Source: an uncultured Rhodanobacteraceae bacterium (GTDB lineage: Bacteria; Pseudomonadota; Gammaproteobacteria; Xanthomonadales; SZUA-5). Taken from it: a stretch of 8,392 bases of DNA. The notes under the pieces are model-generated. The model ran no database searches. It worked only from the letters and a program-made list of their open reading frames with translations, and was not told where the DNA came from. The stretch covers positions 1-8,392 of the forward strand of contig CALEZI010000204.1 of the NCBI GenBank assembly GCA_937928755.1, written 5' to 3'. A program made the position numbers and the translations under genes. The first letter of the stretch is position 1. Each line of letters begins with the position of its first letter. Below, piece after piece: positions 5,755 to 8,392 of this stretch.

Positions 5755-5817
5755 GCGAAGCGGGGCACCGGGCACCGGGCACCGGGCACCGGGCACCGGG
5801 CACCGGGCACGCGAGAG
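5755..5817 (+). repeat. Heptanucleotide tandem array (GGGCACC)n
   Basis: Six exact GGGCACC units plus a seventh lacking its last base run from 5763 to 5810. They are bounded by GCGAAGCG on the left and GCGAGAG on the right. A seven-base period does not keep a reading frame, so this is non-coding. Polymerase slippage from the two-unit form at 5691-5718 would explain it, and unit number is likely to vary between strains. Confidence 0.93.
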
Positions 5818-5838
5818 GCTCGCACGAAACGAGCTTCT
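5814..5838 (+). repeat. Short hairpin before the composite repeat
   Basis: AGAGGCTCG (5814-5822) pairs with CGAGCTTCT (5830-5838) with one G-T pair, around a seven-base loop. In the tandem copy the equivalent place (6042-6056) holds a different hairpin, TCGCA/TGCGA, so the fold is kept while the sequence differs. It lies about 125 bp after the EF-G-like gene and might help end or protect that transcript, though it lacks a T-tract. Confidence 0.45.
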
Positions 5839-5839
5839 G

Positions 5840-5925
5840 GTGGGTCCAGACTTGTCTGGACGCTGTTGCTCGGCCATTAAGCCAATTGGCGAGATCGAAA
5901 GGCGTCCAGACAAGTCTGGACCCAC
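5840..5925 (+). repeat. Composite palindromic repeat, copy 2
   Basis: This 86-bp element consists of GTCCAGAC-TT-GTCTGGAC (5844-5861), a 42-bp spacer, and GTCCAGAC-AA-GTCTGGAC (5904-5921). The outer ends GTGG and CCAC are also complementary. Each half can fold on itself, or the halves can pair with each other to give a stem of more than 20 bp. The spacer has CTCGGCCA and TGGCGAG, which would continue the long stem. Confidence 0.92.
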
Positions 5926-5927
5926 AA

Positions 5928-5979
5928 GAGCTCAAGGGCGCCGGGTGGATCCTTCGCCCCAGGCGAAGAATCCACCGAT
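5928..5979 (+). repeat. GGATCCTTCGCC hairpin block, A1
   Basis: This 52-bp block begins GAGCTCAAGGGCG and ends CCACCGAT. Inside, GGTGGATCCTTCGCC (5944-5958) and GGCGAAGAATCCACC (5962-5976) form a 15-bp stem with one mismatch and a CCA loop. It is repeated at 5980-6027 and 6152-6203. Confidence 0.85.
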
Positions 5980-6027
5980 GAGCTCAAGGGCGTGGGATGC
6001 TTTGCCGCAGGCGAAGAATCCACCGAT
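5980..6027 (+). repeat. GGATCCTTCGCC hairpin block, A2
   Basis: This 48-bp variant of the block directly follows A1. It keeps both ends and the right arm GGCGAAGAATCCAC, but the left arm reads GTGGGATGCTTTGCC, with a bulge and mismatches. It has no counterpart in the second tandem unit, so it was gained or lost after or during the duplication. Confidence 0.8.
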
Positions 6028-6063
6028 GCAATGCTGCAAGGTCGCACACGATGCGAGCTTCTG

Positions 6064-6149
6064 GTGGGTCCAGACTTGTCTGGACGCTGTTGCTCGGCCA
6101 TTGAGCCCATTGGCGAGATCGAAAGGCGTCCAGACAAGTCTGGACCCAC
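6064..6149 (+). repeat. Composite palindromic repeat, copy 3
   Basis: This is the second tandem copy of the 5840-5925 element, with both GTCCAGAC/GTCTGGAC palindromes intact (6068-6085 and 6128-6145). It differs from copy 2 by two bases, both in the spacer, so the palindromes are perfectly kept. Confidence 0.92.
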
Positions 6150-6151
6150 AA

Positions 6152-6203
6152 GAGCTCAAGGGCGCCGGGTGGATCCTTCGCCGCAGGCGAAAAACCCACC
6201 GAT
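6152..6203 (+). repeat. GGATCCTTCGCC hairpin block, A3
   Basis: This is the tandem counterpart of A1. The left arm GGTGGATCCTTCGCC is unchanged, while the right arm has become GGCGAAAAACCCACC, leaving about three mismatched pairs in the stem. Confidence 0.82.
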
Positions 6204-6221
6204 GCAATGCTGCACGGTCGC

Positions 6222-6248
6222 GGCGGAATCGCCTTCGGCGGTTCCGCC
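6222..6248 (-). terminator. Hairpin abutting the SDR stop codon
   Basis: GGCGGAATCGCC (6222-6233), TTC, and GGCGGTTCCGCC (6237-6248) form a 12-pair stem with one mismatch (G-U in one strand's RNA) and a three-base loop. It begins directly after the TAA stop of the minus-strand SDR gene. There is no T-run, so it is not a classical intrinsic terminator. A role in 3'-end stabilisation or Rho-dependent ending fits better. Confidence 0.5.
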
Positions 6249-7010
6249 TTACACCGCCGTCATCCCGCCATCCACGGTCATCGCATGGCCGGTCATGAAG
6301 CCGGCCTCGGGCGAGCACATCCAGAGCACGGCGCCGGCGACTTCATTCACCTCGCCAATGCGGCCGATCGGGTGCAGGCGGCGGATGCCCTGTTCGTCGG
6401 CAAGGCCCTGTTCGATGACGCGCTGGTACATCGCCGTGCGGATGACGCCCGGGCACACTGCATTGATGCGGATGCCGGCGCGGCCGTATTCGGCCGCGGC
6501 GCTTTTGGTCAGGCCGATCACCGCATGTTTGCTGGCGCCATAGATCGCGTGTTTGGGCGCACCGACCAGGCCGGCGACGGACGCGGTGTTGACGATCACG
6601 CCGTGTTTTTGCGCCTGCATCACCCGGATCTCGGCGCGCATGCAGGCCCACACGCCCTTGACGTTGATTGCCATCATGCGATCGAACAGCGCCTCGTCGG
6701 AGTCGCCCAGACGCGCGTGTTCCTCTTCGATGCCGGCATTGTTGAACGCGAAATCGAGCGCACCGAAACTGGCGACGGTCTGCTCGACCAATGCATCGAC
6801 TTCGGTTGTTCGCGTCACATCGCAGCGGATGAACACGGCGCGCCCGCCCCGAGCGACAATCTCGGCCGACAGAGCAGCGCCCTCGGCGGCGATGTCGGCA
6901 ATCACCACATTGGCGCCGGCTTGGGCAAAAGCCAGTGCGGCGGCGCCACCAATGCCTCCAGCGCCGCCGGTGATCAAGGCCGTGCGGCCGCTGTAGTCGT
7001 ATCGCGTCAT
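6249..7010 (-). CDS. SDR family NAD(P)-dependent oxidoreductase
   Basis: This 253-residue protein is a classical short-chain dehydrogenase/reductase with a Rossmann fold. The cofactor motif TGGAGGIG lies at 14-21, Asp39 at the end of the second strand suggests NAD(H) preference, CDV is at 63-65 and NNAG at 90-93. The catalytic set is Asn116, Ser144, Tyr157 and Lys161 (YGASK). The C-terminal part has the PG motif (CPGVIRT) and ends MTGHAMTVDGGMTAV, typical of the family. The length is standard and all active-site residues are present. The substrate cannot be read from sequence. The ATG at 7010 fits the family start, though the ribosome binding site is weak. It lies 91 bp downstream of sufS on the same strand and may be cotranscribed, but no functional tie to sulfur transfer is evident. 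A hairpin follows its stop directly. Confidence 0.93.
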   Translation of the reverse strand: MTRYDYSGRTALITGGAGGIGGAAALAFAQAGANVVIADIAAEGAALSAEIVARGGRAVFIRCDVTRTTEVDALVEQTVASFGALDFAFNNAGIEEEHARLGDSDEALFDRMMAINVKGVWACMRAEIRVMQAQKHGVIVNTASVAGLVGAPKHAIYGASKHAVIGLTKSAAAEYGRAGIRINAVCPGVIRTAMYQRVIEQGLADEQGIRRLHPIGRIGEVNEVAGAVLWMCSPEAGFMTGHAMTVDGGMTAV

Positions 7011-7058
7011 GGCGAATCAGGTCCAGTAAAGTCGGCGCCGATGCTCTGGCATGACCCT

Positions 7059-7072
7059 CGCTTGCGCAAGCG
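7059..7072 (+). repeat. 14-bp perfect palindrome between sufS and the SDR gene
   Basis: CGCTTGCGCAAGCG is its own reverse complement and sits in the middle of the 91-bp gap, 30 bp after the sufS stop on the minus strand. It could be a small stem in the joint transcript or a repressor operator for the SDR gene. No T-tract follows. Confidence 0.5.
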
Positions 7073-7101
7073 CCACATCGGTCGACGGAAGGGCCTCTCG
7101 C

Positions 7102-8316
7102 CTACGACAACATCCCGCGCACCTTGTCGAGCGCCACCAGGAATCGGTCGACCTCGTCGGCGGTGTTGTAGATCGCCAGCGATGCGCGCGCCGTGGCGCC
7201 GACACCGAAGCGCTGCAGCAAGGGATGGGCGCAGTGCTGGCCGGAGCGCACGGCGATGCCTTCGATATCGAGCAGCACGGCCAGGTCGGTGGCGTGTGCA
7301 CCTTCGATGGTGAAGCTGACCACCGGCACGCGTTCGGCGGCATGACCGATGAAGCGCAGACCGGGAACCGTGGCGAGGCCCGCCCGCAGGCGCTCACCGA
7401 GCGCGTCCTCGTGCGCGCGCAATGCGCACTGGTCTTGCGCCTGAAGCCACTCGATGGCGGCGGCCAGTCCGACGAAGCCGGCAATGTTCGGCGTGCCCGC
7501 CTCGAAGCGGCGCGGCGGCGGCGCGTAAAGCGTGCCGTCGAAACTGACCGATTCGATCATCTCGCCGCCGCCGATCACCGGCTGCATCGATTCCAGCAGT
7601 TCAAAGCGTCCCCACAGCGCGCCGGTGCCGGTCGGGCCGAACAGCTTGTGGCCGGTGAACACATAGAAATCGCAACCCAGCGCAGTCACATCGACCGGGA
7701 AGTGCGGCACGGCTTGCGAGCCATCGACCAGCAGCGGTATGCCGCGGCTGCGCGTCTGCGCCGCGATCCGCGCGACCGGATTGATCGTGCCCAGAACATT
7801 CGACACGTGCGTGAGCCCGACCAAGCGCGTACGCGGATTAAGCAACGTCAGCAGTCCATCGACGTCGAGCGAGCCATCCTCGAAGACCGGCGCCACGCGC
7901 AGCACGGCGCCGCTCTGCGCGCACAGCAACTGCCACGGCACGATGTTGGCGTGATGCTCCATCTGGCTGATCACGATCTCGTCGCCCGCCTTGAGGCGCG
8001 AGCGCAGAAAGCCGAGCGCGACCAGGTTGATCGCCATCGTCGTGCCGCTGGTCAGCACCACCTCACGCGCCGAGGTGGCGCCGATGAAGTGCGCGATCTT
8101 TTCGCGCGCCGCCTCGTACAGCGTGGTCGCCTCCTCGCTCAGCGTATGCACCGCGCGGGCAACGTTGGCGTTGTGGCGGCGATAGAAATCGTCGAGCGCG
8201 TCGATCACCGCGAGCGGCTTTTGCGCCGTGTTGGCGCTGTCGAAATAAACCAGCGGCTTGCCGTGCACCTGGCGATCGAGGATCGGGAACTGGCTGCGAA
8301 TCTTTTGGATATCCAT
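7102..8316 (-). CDS. sufS: Cysteine desulfurase SufS
   Basis: SufS is a PLP-dependent class V aminotransferase-fold enzyme that takes sulfur from L-cysteine as a persulfide and hands it to SufE or SufU for iron-sulfur cluster assembly on SufBCD. The 404-residue protein has SGTTMAINL (90-98), the PLP-stacking His121 in EHHANIVPW, Asp198 in LLVDGSQA, Lys224 in FTGHKLFGPTG that forms the Schiff base, and the persulfide Cys362 in RSGQHCAHPL, followed by Arg377. Spacing matches E. coli SufS with a two-residue offset. The ATG at 8316 precedes DIQKIRSQFPILDRQ, where homologues begin. A TTG at 8373 would add 19 codons, mostly from the inverted repeat, and is rejected. In Xanthomonadales sufS usually follows sufBCD, which would lie to the right, outside this window. 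The start is 22 bp from the 52-bp repeat, so that repeat separates it from any upstream suf genes. Confidence 0.95.
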   Translation of the reverse strand: MDIQKIRSQFPILDRQVHGKPLVYFDSANTAQKPLAVIDALDDFYRRHNANVARAVHTLSEEATTLYEAAREKIAHFIGATSAREVVLTSGTTMAINLVALGFLRSRLKAGDEIVISQMEHHANIVPWQLLCAQSGAVLRVAPVFEDGSLDVDGLLTLLNPRTRLVGLTHVSNVLGTINPVARIAAQTRSRGIPLLVDGSQAVPHFPVDVTALGCDFYVFTGHKLFGPTGTGALWGRFELLESMQPVIGGGEMIESVSFDGTLYAPPPRRFEAGTPNIAGFVGLAAAIEWLQAQDQCALRAHEDALGERLRAGLATVPGLRFIGHAAERVPVVSFTIEGAHATDLAVLLDIEGIAVRSGQHCAHPLLQRFGVGATARASLAIYNTADEVDRFLVALDKVRGMLS

Positions 8317-8338
8317 CGTGACGTAGATCCAAGATGTG

Positions 8339-8390
8339 GTAGACCCTATGCCTTGGGTTGGGGCCGCCGACAAAATTGCTCTCCCATTCG
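8339..8390 (-). repeat. Right copy of the 52-bp inverted repeat
   Basis: This is the exact reverse complement of 1-52. It lies 22 bp upstream of the sufS start codon on the minus strand, so it occupies the sufS leader or promoter region. Two further bases (AC) follow before the window ends. Read on the plus strand it opens with GTAGACCC, and ACCC can pair with GGGT eight bases on, a faint echo of the GTAG-hairpin layout of REP elements. Confidence 0.9.
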
Positions 8391-8392
8391 AC

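Larger units (their letters stand above)
5831..6221 (+). repeat. 224-bp tandem duplication
   Basis: The segment starting at 5831 recurs at 6055. Comparing 5831-5979 with 6055-6203 by eye gives five differences in 149 bases and no gaps, so the duplication appears recent. Each unit holds a composite GTCCAGAC element followed by a GAGCTCAAGGGCG...CCACCGAT hairpin block. The first unit has one extra hairpin block (5980-6027). Both units end in GCAATGCTGCA(A/C)GGTCGC (6028-6045 and 6204-6221). With the heptamer array this fills nearly all of the gap between the convergent EF-G-like and SDR genes; no real gene is present. Confidence 0.9.

Noticed and set aside
5762..6221. CRISPR array
   Set aside because: Repeats are present, but there are no short repeats with regular unique spacers. 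Units are palindromic composites with near-identical spacers, and no cas gene is near.
5687..6298. 203-codon plus-strand frame in the repeat cluster
   Set aside because: It translates the heptamer array and palindromic repeats. The seven-base period and the duplicated peptide blocks show it is not a gene.
6207..7313. 368-codon plus-strand frame across the SDR gene and the sufS end
   Set aside because: It is antisense to two well-supported genes and has no recognisable domain.
1..8392. The whole window as a composite transposon or genomic island
   Set aside because: There is no transposase, integrase or resolvase, the genes are ordinary conserved functions with matching base composition, and the ends can be explained by contigs stopping in a repeat.

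Overview
The window looks like chromosomal DNA of a high-GC gammaproteobacterium, most probably of the Xanthomonadales/Lysobacterales (Xanthomonadaceae or Rhodanobacteraceae type). This is inferred from the flavour of FolE2, SufS and GreB and from a GTAG-type REP palindrome typical of that group; no taxonomic search was possible. I recognise six protein-coding genes, all conserved bacterial families. I see no tRNA, rRNA, CRISPR array, transposase or phage gene.

Layout from left to right: folE2 (GTP cyclohydrolase IB, minus strand, 96-1028); a repeat-filled gap; a DUF72/YecE protein (minus, 1474-2361); a divergent gap holding two copies of a palindromic repeat; greB (transcript cleavage factor, plus, 2673-3188); a gap with a GTAG-REP and a second copy of the first repeat; an EF-G-like GTPase of the EF-G2 type (plus, 3639-5690); a 558-bp convergent gap made almost wholly of tandem and palindromic repeats; an SDR oxidoreductase (minus, 6249-7010); and sufS (cysteine desulfurase, minus, 7102-8316). 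A 52-bp perfect inverted repeat forms both ends of the window (1-52 and 8339-8390).

The genes do not form one pathway. They cover folate or queuosine precursor synthesis (FolE2), iron-sulfur cluster assembly (SufS), RNA polymerase rescue (GreB) and an unusual ribosome-associated GTPase (EF-G2-like). sufS and the SDR gene are codirectional with 91 bp between them and may be cotranscribed. greB and the EF-G-like gene share a strand but lie 450 bp apart.

The most notable features are: (i) the EF-G-like protein lacks the catalytic His of the DTPGH motif and has an altered switch I, yet keeps the domain IV tip His; (ii) the DUF72 protein ends in QLSLF, a perfect match to the sliding-clamp binding consensus; (iii) a dispersed element is built from two inverted copies of GTCCAGAC-NN-GTCTGGAC and can fold in two exclusive ways; (iv) a CGCAAAGGACGCAAAG-type repeat of about 180-215 bp has two copies and a third 3'-end remnant; (v) both ends carry inverted repeats, which could be a mobile-element border or simply contig ends in a dispersed repeat. 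I found no convincing new multi-gene system; the unexplained content is mainly in the intergenic repeats.
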